From Alcanivorax sp. DG881 (lineage in GTDB: Bacteria; Pseudomonadota; Gammaproteobacteria; Pseudomonadales; Alcanivoracaceae), in the NCBI RefSeq assembly GCF_000155615.1, contig NZ_DS989915.1, forward strand, positions 2,681,662 to 2,745,661: a stretch of DNA of 64,000 nucleotides, given 5' to 3'. Shown here piece after piece: positions 1 to 7,135 of the stretch. Below the pieces are notes generated by a model, which was not told the DNA's origin, ran no database searches, and saw only the letters and a program-made list of their open reading frames with translations. Within the stretch, counting starts at the first letter, position 1; each line of letters starts with the position of its first letter. The translations under genes were made by a program, and so were the position numbers.

Positions 1-6
1 GCTTTT

Positions 7-50
7 GGGGCTCAACAGGCGTCATCTCGATAGTGTTAACAAGCCCTAAT
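7..50 (+). repeat. Left copy of 44-bp direct repeat
   Basis: Bases 7-50 match 1115-1158 at 41 of 44 positions at a constant offset of 1108 bp. The two copies enclose exactly the SnoaL-like and YciI-like genes. The right copy runs into the stop codon of the LpxR-like gene. This copy lies at the window edge, so its true left boundary cannot be seen. Confidence 0.85.
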
Positions 51-78
51 GTGAAAGTGGCCCATAAAGGAGTTGAAC

Positions 79-525
79 ATGAGCATTGAAGCAACCATTC
101 AGGACCTTACTCGCCGTTGGCTGAAAGGCGCAGCCGATAATGATGTCGAGGCGATCATGGCCCTCTATCATGCCGATATTCGTTCATTCGATGCGATTCT
201 GGCTATTCAGGTATCTGGCGAGAAAGCGTATCGGACGCATTGGAAAAAGTGCATGGAATCCTGCCCGGCGGAGCCGTTTTTCGAGATGCACGACCTGGTT
301 GTGGAGGCATCCGATTCGCTGGCGGTGTCGCACAGCCTGACCCATTGCGGTGCCACCGTGGAAGGGGAAAAGCAGGGCGGCTGGATGCGCTGTACGCATG
401 TATGGAAACGTGATGGCGACCAGTGGAAGATTGTCCACGAACACTTTTCCTGCCCGTTCAATCCGGAGGACATGTCGCTGATTATGACGTGGCAACCGGA
501 GCACACACCGGTACCTTTTAACTAA
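79..525 (+). CDS. SnoaL-like/DUF4440 (NTF2-fold) protein
   Basis: This 148-residue protein has the size and pattern of the NTF2-like SnoaL/DUF4440 families: an N-terminal helix pair with W15 and a D-V-E-A-I-M-A-L-Y segment, and a C-terminal strand pair (VWKRDGDQWKIVHEHFS). Such domains are small cone-shaped binding folds or isomerase-like enzymes; the substrate here is unknown. The ATG at 79 is chosen because AAGGAG at 67-72 lies six bases upstream; an in-frame TTG at 73 is less likely. The gene is followed 23 bp later by a YciI-like gene, so the two are probably co-transcribed. Both sit inside the 44-bp direct repeat pair, which suggests they moved or were duplicated as one unit. Confidence 0.85.
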   Translation: MSIEATIQDLTRRWLKGAADNDVEAIMALYHADIRSFDAILAIQVSGEKAYRTHWKKCMESCPAEPFFEMHDLVVEASDSLAVSHSLTHCGATVEGEKQGGWMRCTHVWKRDGDQWKIVHEHFSCPFNPEDMSLIMTWQPEHTPVPFN

Positions 526-548
526 TAACAAGCCCGGGAGAGAGCACG

Positions 549-962
549 ATGAAATATCTATGTCTGGTGTATTACAACGAAGCGGCGATGCAGGAACGTG
601 GCGACGATCACTGGCAATCGCTTAATCAGGAGTGTCAATCCTACAGCGGCGGCTTGCAGGAGTCCGGGGTGATGCTGGATGGCTCCGCCCTGCAACCGGT
701 GTCCACGGCGACCACGGTGCGTTTGCGCGACGGACAGGTGAGTGTCACCGATGGCCCCTTTGCGGAAACCAAGGAGCAGCTGGCGGGCTTTTACCTGATC
801 GACGCCAATGACCTGAACGATGCGATCCGTGTGGCCAGCCGTATTCCGCCGGCACGCTACGGCAGCATCGAGGTGCGACCGGTGCGCGATATCTACGGTG
901 AGTCGTCGGATGCCGTGCCTTATGCGGGCGCCGTATCGGAAAACGAGAAGGTGACGGACTAA
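549..962 (+). CDS. YciI-like (DGPF domain) protein
   Basis: The 137-residue product starts with MKYLCLVYYNE and carries the DGPFAETKEQL signature at residues 68-78, diagnostic of the YCII-related/DGPF family, a ferredoxin-like alpha/beta fold. Family members are often encoded beside ECF41-type sigma factors or SnoaL-like proteins, as here, but their reaction is generally unknown. A purine-rich GGGAGAGAG precedes the ATG. The gene is probably in an operon with the SnoaL-like gene upstream. No partner sigma factor is visible inside the repeat-bounded unit, so this may be a partial or reduced version of the usual cluster. Confidence 0.88.
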   Translation: MKYLCLVYYNEAAMQERGDDHWQSLNQECQSYSGGLQESGVMLDGSALQPVSTATTVRLRDGQVSVTDGPFAETKEQLAGFYLIDANDLNDAIRVASRIPPARYGSIEVRPVRDIYGESSDAVPYAGAVSENEKVTD

Positions 963-996
963 AGCGTTTTTGAAAACGCCCGTCACCCCTGATTTT

Positions 997-1076
997 CTGT
1001 GGGAAGTGATGCTTGCATCACGAATAACGTCGGGGCGTGGCCGGTCCTTTCGCGATGCAAGCATCGCTTCCCACAG
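997..1076. repeat. REP-like inverted pair
   Basis: Two 28-bp arms (997-1024 and 1048-1076) are inverted copies. Each begins CTGTGGGAAG, contains its own GATGCTTGCATC hairpin and ends CGAA, matching the layout of Pseudomonas-type REP sequences. The arms differ at two positions that pair with each other in the small hairpin (T-A in one, C-G in the other), a compensatory change. The arrangement resembles a BIME/REPIN, which are moved by RAYT transposases; no RAYT gene is present in the window. Confidence 0.8.
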
Positions 1077-1114
1077 CCTGACTGTCTTTTTTCAGAGGCT
1101 CCCTAAAACTTTGG

Positions 1115-1158
1115 GGGGCTCAACAGGCGTCATCTCGGTAGTGTTAACAGGTCCTAAT
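1115..1158 (+). repeat. Right copy of 44-bp direct repeat
   Basis: This copy matches 7-50 with three mismatches. It covers the stop codon of the LpxR-like gene (1154-1156, minus strand) and the DNA just beyond. The simplest reading is that the 3' flank of that gene was duplicated when the two-gene unit entered or was copied. Confidence 0.85.
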
Positions 1159-2314
1159 CAAAGGTCTTCGCGAACACCAAACCGCCCCACAGCACATTGC
1201 GGTCGCCCACGCCTTCTTTCAGTTCGGAGGTGTGGCCGCGCAGGACATAGCTGAGCCGATAGCCGTCGCTGAAGGCATAGGTGTAACCCAACCAGGCTTC
1301 GGCGACGCCATGGTTCACTTCGTCGCTGTGGTAGCGCACGTCGCTGTCCCGGAACTGGCCCTGCAGAAATGCATTGTAGGCGCGGCCGACCAGGGCAATG
1401 CCACCCCACACATAGTGCTCGTTATCCTCACTGGTGGCGGTGGTGTTGTTGCGCTCGCCGTAGCGGGTCAGCTCCGGGTTGCTCTGCCACCAGGGGCTGC
1501 GCAGGCGTCCGGCGCGAAAGCTCAGGCTCCAGCGTGCTTCGGTGAGGTAACCCACGGAGCCTTCCACGGTGCTTTTCACTTCCAGGTTGTCGCTGGAAAT
1601 GGGCAGGCTCTTCTGCCGTGCCACCGCGTAGCGAGCGGTGGGTTCGCCGCCATCGCTGATCTGGTGATCCCAGCCTTCCGCTTGTTCACTGCCGACGACC
1701 TTGTGCACACCATTCTGAATGTTGCCGGCCAGATCCAGCCCCAGGGCGCCCAGTGTCAGGGTGCTGTGCCAGGCCACCTGGTCGTCGGGATTCACCTGCA
1801 CGCGGCTGCTGGAAAGGTAGATCATGCTGGCGTAGGGGCGGTCGTCGTAGAGGGGCTCGGGCCGCTCTTTCTGTTCCGGGGTGAAGCCGAAAATGCCCGT
1901 TTCAAAACTGTGGCCGCGAACCCGGCTCCCGGACAGGCTATTGAGGCCCAGGGCGGTATCGATCCAGCCCAGCGGGGTATCCAGGGAAAGCAGAAAATCC
2001 CGTGCCCGGGTGCCGGTGGCGGCCATGCTGAGGCCGTAGGTGTAATCCTGATCACGGGTGCCCGGCACCAGCATGTCGTTATCCAGGGTCAGTGCCCAGC
2101 TACCGGTTTCGCGCTCCTGCTGCGGTTGAGGGCGGGATTGGCGTGGGCGCATTTCGGCGAATCCGGGGTCCCCGGCCCGGGCCAGCGGCGAGGCGGTGTC
2201 GGACAGGGACGCGGCAGCGGTCAGTCCCGGGCTCGCCAGCATGATGATCGCCAGTAAGCTGGCGACCCGGAAACCGGGGGAAGGAAAAAGGCTGTCGCGT
2301 GTGTTCTCTGTCAT
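1154..2314 (-). CDS. LpxR-family lipid A deacylase-like outer-membrane protein
   Basis: The 386-residue protein has an N-terminal hydrophobic segment (about residues 17-36, ending AAA) consistent with a signal peptide. It then shows hallmarks of the LpxR/DUF2219 outer-membrane family: TLDND at 76-80 followed by a D-x-x-Y-T-x-G element, DRPYAS at 158-163, an H-K-V-V-G segment near 204 and GWDHQ at 214-218. It ends in Phe-Asp after alternating aromatic strands, as in a beta barrel. LpxR removes the 3'-acyloxyacyl group from lipid A at the outer membrane; whether this homologue is catalytic is not proven. The gene stands alone. The Shine-Dalgarno GGAG lies unusually close to the ATG, so a slightly later start is possible. 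Confidence 0.82.
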   Translation of the reverse strand: MTENTRDSLFPSPGFRVASLLAIIMLASPGLTAAASLSDTASPLARAGDPGFAEMRPRQSRPQPQQERETGSWALTLDNDMLVPGTRDQDYTYGLSMAATGTRARDFLLSLDTPLGWIDTALGLNSLSGSRVRGHSFETGIFGFTPEQKERPEPLYDDRPYASMIYLSSSRVQVNPDDQVAWHSTLTLGALGLDLAGNIQNGVHKVVGSEQAEGWDHQISDGGEPTARYAVARQKSLPISSDNLEVKSTVEGSVGYLTEARWSLSFRAGRLRSPWWQSNPELTRYGERNNTTATSEDNEHYVWGGIALVGRAYNAFLQGQFRDSDVRYHSDEVNHGVAEAWLGYTYAFSDGYRLSYVLRGHTSELKEGVGDRNVLWGGLVFAKTFD

Positions 2315-2724
2315 GGCTCCGTATCCGTCTCACTCCGGAAGCGCGCAAGCGGCTCGCCGGAACTGCAATTCTGTGACGCGTACGGTATGCCCCGCACGCG
2401 CATGGTCGGTATCGCGTTGCTGGGCGGTTGTTGCCTGTTTCTACAGAGAGTTGTTGTTCTGCCAGCGGCAGCGGCGCCATTGTCGAGCCGCTGAGTGTTC
2501 AATAGGACTAGGATCACCGATGACTGTTCGATGAAACAGTGCGACAGCGTTGGCCATTTAATCGAATTTTTCGATTTATTCGGAACGCGCCCTTATCCGC
2601 GGATGACAAGATACCCATCACTGCCGTCTTCTTCGGTCATTGAGCTTCGTTACCCAGGCGGCGTAGCCTCAGTGACATATTCATGAGCTGACGCTCAACA
2701 GACAGTGATGATAAGGAGAGCACG
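2315..2724. promoter_or_regulatory. Thiolase upstream region
   Basis: This 410-bp gap between divergent genes holds no convincing gene. An AT-rich patch near 2555-2582 contains the small palindrome AATCGA-N5-TCGATT (2560-2576), which could be a promoter or operator for the thiolase. AAGGAG at 2713-2718 precedes the GTG start at 2725. The rest shows nothing recognisable. Confidence 0.4.
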
Positions 2725-3891
2725 GTGGCAGAAGCATATATCGTAGCGGCGGTGCGTACCGCTGGTGGCAAGAAGAACGGTCGGCTGAGCAAGGTACACC
2801 CGGCAGATATGGGCGGCCGCGTTATTGATGCAGTGGTCGAGCGCACCGGGGTGGCGCCGGAAAAAATCGACGACGTGATTTTTGGTTGTGTGAGCCAGAT
2901 CGGCCCGCAGACCTTCAACGTGGCGCGGACTTCTATCATGAGCTCCTGCCTGCCGGAGTCCGTACCGGGTGTCACTATTGACCGTCAGTGCGGCTCCTCC
3001 CAGCAGGCAATTCACTTTGCCGCCCAGGCGGTGATGAGTGGCACCCAGGACCTGGTGATTGCCGGCGGGGTGGAATCCATGAGCCAGGTGCCCATCGGTT
3101 CTCCGGTGATGGCCGTCAAGGAAATGGGCAACCCGTTTACCGGTGAAATCAGCAAGCGCTATCCGGGCGAAACGTTCAGCCAGTTCCATGGTGCTGAGCG
3201 CATGGCGGAGAAATACGGGGTAAGCAAGGCTGAGCTTGACCAGTTCGCCTACGACTCTCACAAACGTGGGGCGGCGGCGACCGAAGCGGGCCGCTTCAAG
3301 GATGAAATCATTCCGGTGCCGGTGACCCTGGAAGACGGCTCCCAGGAAGAGCATCTGGTCGATGAAGGAATTCGCTGGGAAGCGGAGCTGGATGCCATCA
3401 AGGCGCTGCAGCCGCTGCAGGAAGGGGGCCATATCAGCGCCGCCAACGCCAGCCAGATTACCGATGGCGCCTCGGCGGTGATGATCGCCAGCGAAAAGGC
3501 GGTCAAGGAACTGGGCCTGACGCCGCTGGCGCGTATTCACGCCATGGCGGTAGTGGGCTCTGACCCGACCATGGTGCTGGAAGGCCCGATCCCGGCCACC
3601 GAAAAAGTGCTCAAGCAGGCCGGCATGACCATGGCGGATATCGACCTGTACGAAGTCAACGAAGCGTTCGGCTCCGTGCCGCTGGCCTGGATGAAGGCGG
3701 TGGGTGCGGATTACGAAAAACTGAACGTGAACGGCGGCGCCCAGGCGCTGGGCCACCCGCTGGGGGCCACCGGTTCCAAGCTGATGGGCACGCTGGTGTA
3801 TGAGCTGAAACGCCGTGGCGGCAAGTACGGTCTGCTGGCCATCTGTGAAGGCCTGGGCACCGCTAACGCGACCATTATCGAAGTGCTGTAA
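2725..3891 (+). CDS. Thiolase (acetyl-CoA C-acyltransferase)
   Basis: A 388-residue thiolase. The nucleophile Cys89 is in the DRQCGSS motif, His344 is in GHPLGATG, and the second catalytic Cys374 is in ICEGLG, which replaces the more usual C-x-G-G-G. The enzyme either condenses two acetyl-CoA units or cleaves 3-ketoacyl-CoA in beta-oxidation; sequence alone does not decide. The initiation codon is GTG with AAGGAG seven bases upstream. No fadB-like partner is adjacent, so it is a monocistronic gene ending in its own strong terminator. A role in fatty acid or alkane catabolism fits the likely host. Confidence 0.93.
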   Translation: MAEAYIVAAVRTAGGKKNGRLSKVHPADMGGRVIDAVVERTGVAPEKIDDVIFGCVSQIGPQTFNVARTSIMSSCLPESVPGVTIDRQCGSSQQAIHFAAQAVMSGTQDLVIAGGVESMSQVPIGSPVMAVKEMGNPFTGEISKRYPGETFSQFHGAERMAEKYGVSKAELDQFAYDSHKRGAAATEAGRFKDEIIPVPVTLEDGSQEEHLVDEGIRWEAELDAIKALQPLQEGGHISAANASQITDGASAVMIASEKAVKELGLTPLARIHAMAVVGSDPTMVLEGPIPATEKVLKQAGMTMADIDLYEVNEAFGSVPLAWMKAVGADYEKLNVNGGAQALGHPLGATGSKLMGTLVYELKRRGGKYGLLAICEGLGTANATIIEVL

Positions 3892-3990
3892 AAGTTGTCG
3901 ATGAAAGTGAAAAGTGCAAAGTGAAAATGCGGAGGGGCGTGTGGCCGCCCACCTGAAATTCAGCTCCGTTCCTTCGCGTTTTTCAGCTTG
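3892..3990 (+). repeat. Heptad-repeat element (AAGTGAA words)
   Basis: Directly after the thiolase stop codon the DNA runs in 7-bp words (AAGTGAA, AAGTGCA, AAGTGAA at 3905-3925). A weak inverted arm with CGCGTTTTTCAGCTT lies at about 3974-3989, next to the terminator. It is the most degenerate member of the heptad family, so the right arm is uncertain. Confidence 0.45.
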
Positions 3991-4028
3991 AAAAAAAGCC
4001 GCCCTGGTTTTCCGGGGCGGCTTTTTTT
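3991..4028 (+). terminator. Rho-independent terminator of thiolase
   Basis: A perfect AAGCCGCC/GGCGGCTT stem flanked by A7 and T7 runs forms a classical intrinsic terminator about 100 bp after the thiolase stop. The A-run makes it potentially bidirectional. Confidence 0.92.
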
Positions 4029-4098
4029 GGTTCATTGCGGAATGAAGTGATCAGCCAGCTTCAGAGCTTGTCGCATTATCCCGCCCTGGCAACCGCTG

Positions 4099-4293
4099 GA
4101 CGCCTGATGCTCGACGACGGACGCTTGCATTCAAAACCTGAACACCTTGGCCGCCAGGCTCTCTGCGCAAAATGCATTACCCGATAGTTGCCTGAATGAT
4201 GACTCTGAACACCCCTCAAAGGAGAGGCCGCAATAACGACAACCTCTCAGGCTATGGGGTTTTACGTCAGGCATCCGGCGTCTAGCGTTTGGC
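4099..4293 (+). repeat. Long heptad element, copy A
   Basis: The left end is made of 7-bp words (GACGCCT, GATGCTC, GACGACG, GACGCTT at 4099-4126). The right end is made of inverted-type words (GTCAGGC, ATCCGGC, GTCTAGC, GTTTGGC at 4266-4293). The core of about 140 bp is clearly homologous to 60771-60956, including a 30-bp stretch identical between the copies. It contains no credible ORF and lies in the thiolase-HupE intergenic region. Confidence 0.8.
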
Positions 4294-4387
4294 AAAGTGC
4301 CGGGTATTCGCGATAAATCCATCAGACGGCGAAAAGCGAGTCATTCACTCTAATCCGCGAAGAACCTTTTCTAGCGCACGGTTTTAT

Positions 4388-4414
4388 CTGCAGGAGCCAT
4401 GCCTGCACGGCGAA
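4388..4414 (+). repeat. REP-like palindrome
   Basis: CTGCAGGAG is followed by the small hairpin GCCATGC-CT-GCACGGC and the tail GAA, the same head-hairpin-tail layout as Pseudomonas REP sequences. It is a single copy between two heptad elements. Confidence 0.6.
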
Positions 4415-4420
4415 GGATTC

Positions 4421-4526
4421 AGTCACGAGTCACGAGTCACGAGTTTCGAGGAGCGAAGTTCAGAACCGGAAGCCCTCTCTTTGGATCTTGGGTTTTGCCT
4501 TTCGCAACTCGTCACTCGTATCTCGA
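4421..4526 (+). repeat. Heptad-repeat element (AGTCACG words)
   Basis: The left arm is AGTCACG three times followed by AGTTTCG and AGGAGCG (4421-4455). The right arm (about 4499-4526) is built from CTTTCGC, AACTCGT, CACTCGT and ATCTCGA, the inverted counterparts. Related elements with the same words lie at 16434 and 43731. It lies 77 bp past the HupE stop codon. Confidence 0.8.
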
Positions 4527-4602
4527 TACCGTTCCCGCAGCAAGGCAGGGCCGCTTGCAGACAGTCCTCCATGGTGCGCAGGAGAATGTTATTGCCAGCG
4601 AA

Positions 4603-5721
4603 TCAACTGAGCCTTTCCACCAGCCAGACCCCGGCCAGTACCATGATGGCCACCGACCCCACCGGCACGAAGACGCGCTTGTACAGCGCTGTATCCCGCG
4701 CCAGATAAGCCAGCGGCACAAACAACAACACGATGGCTATCTGCCCCAGCTCCACGCCGATATTGAAGCCCAGCAGCGGCAACACAATGCCGTCCCCCAT
4801 CAGCCCCAGATCCGCCAGCACTGACGCAAACCCCAGCCCGTGAACCAGGCCGAAGACGAAGGCCATGATCCAGCGTTTCGGGAACAGCCCAGGCAGCAGA
4901 TTGGCGGCGGCGCCGAGCGCGACGGTGAGGGCGATGGCGGACTCCACCAGCCAGGCGGGCAGGGTAATGATGCCCAGCGTGGCCAGCGCCAGCGTCAGCG
5001 AATGGGTGACAGTAAAGGCGGTGACGATGGCCAGGGTCTGGGTCAGGGCGCCATGCATGGTGGGTGCCGGCTGCCAGCCGCCCCGTTGCCACACCAGCAC
5101 GGCGGGAAACAGCAGGGTGAGCAGGAACAGGATGTGGTCGTAGCCGATCAGGATGTGGTGGATGCCCTGATGCACAAACCCCTGAAAGGCCTGCCATTGC
5201 CCTGCACCACTGGTATCGAGATGGTGGCGACGTTGGTTGTCGCTGAACGTCACCGCCAGTTCGACGCCGTCGTGGTTCGACTTGAGCAAGCCGTGGTGGC
5301 TGGGGTCCCGGTCGAACAGGAAGCGGTAATGAACGCCCAGTTGTGACGGTGCGGCGGGGCAGTTGCCCTGAAAATGCAGGGCGGCGTAGGTGCCGTCCAC
5401 ATGGTCATTGGCCTGCAAACCGGTGAGCGTGAGAGGGCAGGGTTGGGCTGTTTCCCCTTGCCCCGTCTGCACGGTGAGCATGGGCAGAATTTGCTGGGCC
5501 AGTTCGGGTTGGCGGTTACGCAGCTCGCCCCAGGTGATGTTGCCATCGTTGTTGCTGTCCAGGTCGATCACCAGTTGCAGGTCGCGCAGGGCGATATCCC
5601 AGCGGCCGGTAATTTGCGGGCTGCTGGAGACGCTGTTCAGGCTTAGGTAGCTGTCGCTGGGTTTATGGGCAAACGCCGGGGCGCAGGCGAGAAGCAGCAT
5701 CAGTATCAGGCAATGCTTCAT
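4603..5721 (-). CDS. HupE/UreJ-family membrane protein with EF-hand
   Basis: The 372-residue product has a signal peptide (residues 1-18, ending AFA), a periplasmic N-terminal half and a C-terminal HupE/UreJ membrane domain starting near residue 185 with the HHILIGYDHILF motif and about six or seven hydrophobic helices. HupE/UreJ proteins are implicated in nickel entry. A canonical 12-residue EF-hand loop (D55 to E66, DSNNDGNITWGE) lies in the periplasmic part, suggesting calcium binding. The start overlaps the upstream TPR gene by four bases (ATGA), so translation is coupled. It is the last gene of the DUF4331 cluster. Neither hydrogenase nor urease genes are nearby, so the substrate is open. 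Confidence 0.85.
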   Translation of the reverse strand: MKHCLILMLLLACAPAFAHKPSDSYLSLNSVSSSPQITGRWDIALRDLQLVIDLDSNNDGNITWGELRNRQPELAQQILPMLTVQTGQGETAQPCPLTLTGLQANDHVDGTYAALHFQGNCPAAPSQLGVHYRFLFDRDPSHHGLLKSNHDGVELAVTFSDNQRRHHLDTSGAGQWQAFQGFVHQGIHHILIGYDHILFLLTLLFPAVLVWQRGGWQPAPTMHGALTQTLAIVTAFTVTHSLTLALATLGIITLPAWLVESAIALTVALGAAANLLPGLFPKRWIMAFVFGLVHGLGFASVLADLGLMGDGIVLPLLGFNIGVELGQIAIVLLFVPLAYLARDTALYKRVFVPVGSVAIMVLAGVWLVERLS

Positions 5722-6896
5722 GGTTGGGCCTCCGGCCAGTGCGCTTGGAGGGCGGCGTCATGGACGCCGTGGGTGTCGATGAAGTCCCGTGCGGTGGCCT
5801 GGGCATCGGCGTTGTCGGCGGCGGTGGCCGCGGCGAGCAACAGGCGCAGGTCGGTGAGCTCCTTTTGCTGCTGCCAGTTGTCCCGGGCCACGGCAAGGGC
5901 CTCGGTGGGCGACGGGTCGACCTGCAGCAGGTAGCGGGCATGCTCACGTTGATGCACGGTGCGGCCAGCGAATTCAGCCGCGTCCAGCCGTTGCTGGTAG
6001 GCCTGTTGCCACTGCCCGGCCTGCGGGTGCTGGCTGCGCTGGCCGGCGATGGCCAGGCGCAGCAGGGCATTGTCCCGGTCCTGCCAGTTTTTCAGATCCG
6101 CAATCACGGCGTCGGGGTGACCTTGCTGTAACCACAGGTCGTTTTGCAGGTAGCGCAAATAGGCATCCTGTGGGGCGAGCGCCAGGGCGGCATCCAGGGC
6201 TCGTTGCGCCCGTTCCGGTTCACCCTGCTGAATGGCCATTTCAGCAATCAGGGTCTGCAACCAGACGCTCTGGGTGGTGTCGCTAACCAGTGGACTATCG
6301 GCCAGCGACTGCAGGGTGGCGTAGGCGCGCTGATGTTGGTCCGTCATGGCTTGCACACTGGCCTGACATAACACCACCGTCGTCGGTGGCAGGCTGTTGG
6401 CCGCGTTGCCACAGGCTTGCCGGGCGGCATCGAACTGGCCCTGAACCCGCTCGATGTTGGCCAGCATCAGCCAGCCCTGGCCCTGATTGGGGTGCTGTTC
6501 CAGTAACCGCGTCAGGCGGGTTCGGGCCCGGGTGAACTGGTGGCGTTGTTGCTCGATGTCCGCCCACAGCAGGCTCACCGCCGGGGACGGTGGTTGGGAA
6601 AAGGGGGCCAGGGTGCGTTGTGCATAGCCGAGAAAACGCGGGTCGCCCTGCTGGCGACCGTAATCAATCTGGGCGCGGGCCAGACGCAGTGCATCGGCCT
6701 CGTTTTGTGGTGGGCTGGCGAGTGTCAGGGCCCGTTGGGAGTCCGACAAGGTGGCCAGCACCGTGTTGTTATTGTCCGGGGTGTAGGGGGCTGCCCCGGT
6801 CGTGCTGACCAGTAGCCCCCCGCAGAGAATCAACAGTAAGGCCGCCGGAAACCGGCGGCCTGTTTGGGGGTTAATCCAGGACACTGTTATAGGCAT
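5718..6896 (-). CDS. Secreted TPR protein of the DUF4331-HupE cluster
   Basis: This 392-residue protein has a basic stretch (GRRF) and hydrophobic segment at residues 13-35 that look like a signal peptide. It is followed by alanine- and glutamine-rich helical pairs with tetratricopeptide spacing (for example around residues 110-175 and 205-260). No enzymatic motif is visible; it is probably a periplasmic scaffold. The ATG at 6896 lies 26 bp inside the upstream lipoprotein gene and lacks a good Shine-Dalgarno, so its translation probably depends on ribosomes finishing that gene. A perfect 9-bp hairpin (6840-6860) lies within the signal-peptide codons. It overlaps the HupE gene by four bases. 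Confidence 0.8.
   Translation of the reverse strand: MPITVSWINPQTGRRFPAALLLILCGGLLVSTTGAAPYTPDNNNTVLATLSDSQRALTLASPPQNEADALRLARAQIDYGRQQGDPRFLGYAQRTLAPFSQPPSPAVSLLWADIEQQRHQFTRARTRLTRLLEQHPNQGQGWLMLANIERVQGQFDAARQACGNAANSLPPTTVVLCQASVQAMTDQHQRAYATLQSLADSPLVSDTTQSVWLQTLIAEMAIQQGEPERAQRALDAALALAPQDAYLRYLQNDLWLQQGHPDAVIADLKNWQDRDNALLRLAIAGQRSQHPQAGQWQQAYQQRLDAAEFAGRTVHQREHARYLLQVDPSPTEALAVARDNWQQQKELTDLRLLLAAATAADNADAQATARDFIDTHGVHDAALQAHWPEAQP
6840..6860 (-). promoter_or_regulatory. Perfect hairpin inside TPR signal-peptide codons
   Basis: GGCCGCCGG and CCGGCGGCC form a perfect 9-bp stem around an AAA loop. On the minus strand it falls 11 bp after the lipoprotein stop codon. It may tune read-through or translational coupling between the lipoprotein and TPR genes. 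No U-tract follows, so it is not a standard terminator. Confidence 0.5.
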
Positions 6897-7110
6897 CCTC
6901 GTTGCTGTTGGTCTGGTTCCGGAAGCGCAGGTTGTTCACGCTAACCGGGTCGGTGGTGTCACTGGTGGCGGCCAGCTGGGTTTTCACAAAGACCGTGTAG
7001 TCCACCGTGGCTTGTGCACGGGGCGGTGGCGGATCGTTGTCATCGTCACCGCCGCAGGCCACAAGCCCGAGGGTCGCCAGCGAAACCGTGGTTGCCAGTA
7101 ATAAACGCAT
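6871..7110 (-). CDS. Small lipoprotein of the DUF4331 cluster
   Basis: The 79-residue product begins MRLLLATTVSLATLG and has the lipobox LVAC followed by GGDDDNDPPPP, a typical acidic, proline-rich linker after a lipidated cysteine. The start at 7110 is preferred because GGAGGAC lies just upstream; an upstream ATG at 7164 would extend into the preceding gene without a signal sequence. The mature part of about 50 residues matches no family I recognise. It lies between the DUF4331 gene (25 bp upstream) and the TPR gene, which it overlaps by 26 bp. It may be an anchor or cap for the secreted DUF4331 and TPR proteins (inference). Confidence 0.78.
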   Translation of the reverse strand: MRLLLATTVSLATLGLVACGGDDDNDPPPPRAQATVDYTVFVKTQLAATSDTTDPVSVNNLRFRNQTNSNEDAYNSVLD

Positions 7111-7135
7111 GATGTCCTCCTGTGATGGGGCGCGG

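Noticed and set aside
7-1158. Integron cassette with attC-like ends
   Set aside because: GTTAACA in the repeat superficially recalls an attC core, but it does not fit GTTRRRY, the repeats are not imperfect palindromes and there is no integrase.
1232-2257. Long open frame opposite the LpxR-like gene
   Set aside because: It is a low-complexity Ala/Gly/Val-rich frame created by the GC-rich opposite strand, with no motif or ribosome-binding site. The minus-strand LpxR frame has clear family motifs.
2495-2686. Short ORF in the thiolase promoter region
   Set aside because: It lacks a ribosome-binding site and any recognisable feature, and overlaps the likely promoter.
2695-4035. 446-codon frame opposite the thiolase
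   Set aside because: It is antisense to a well-supported thiolase, rich in Arg/His, and runs through a terminator and repeat DNA.
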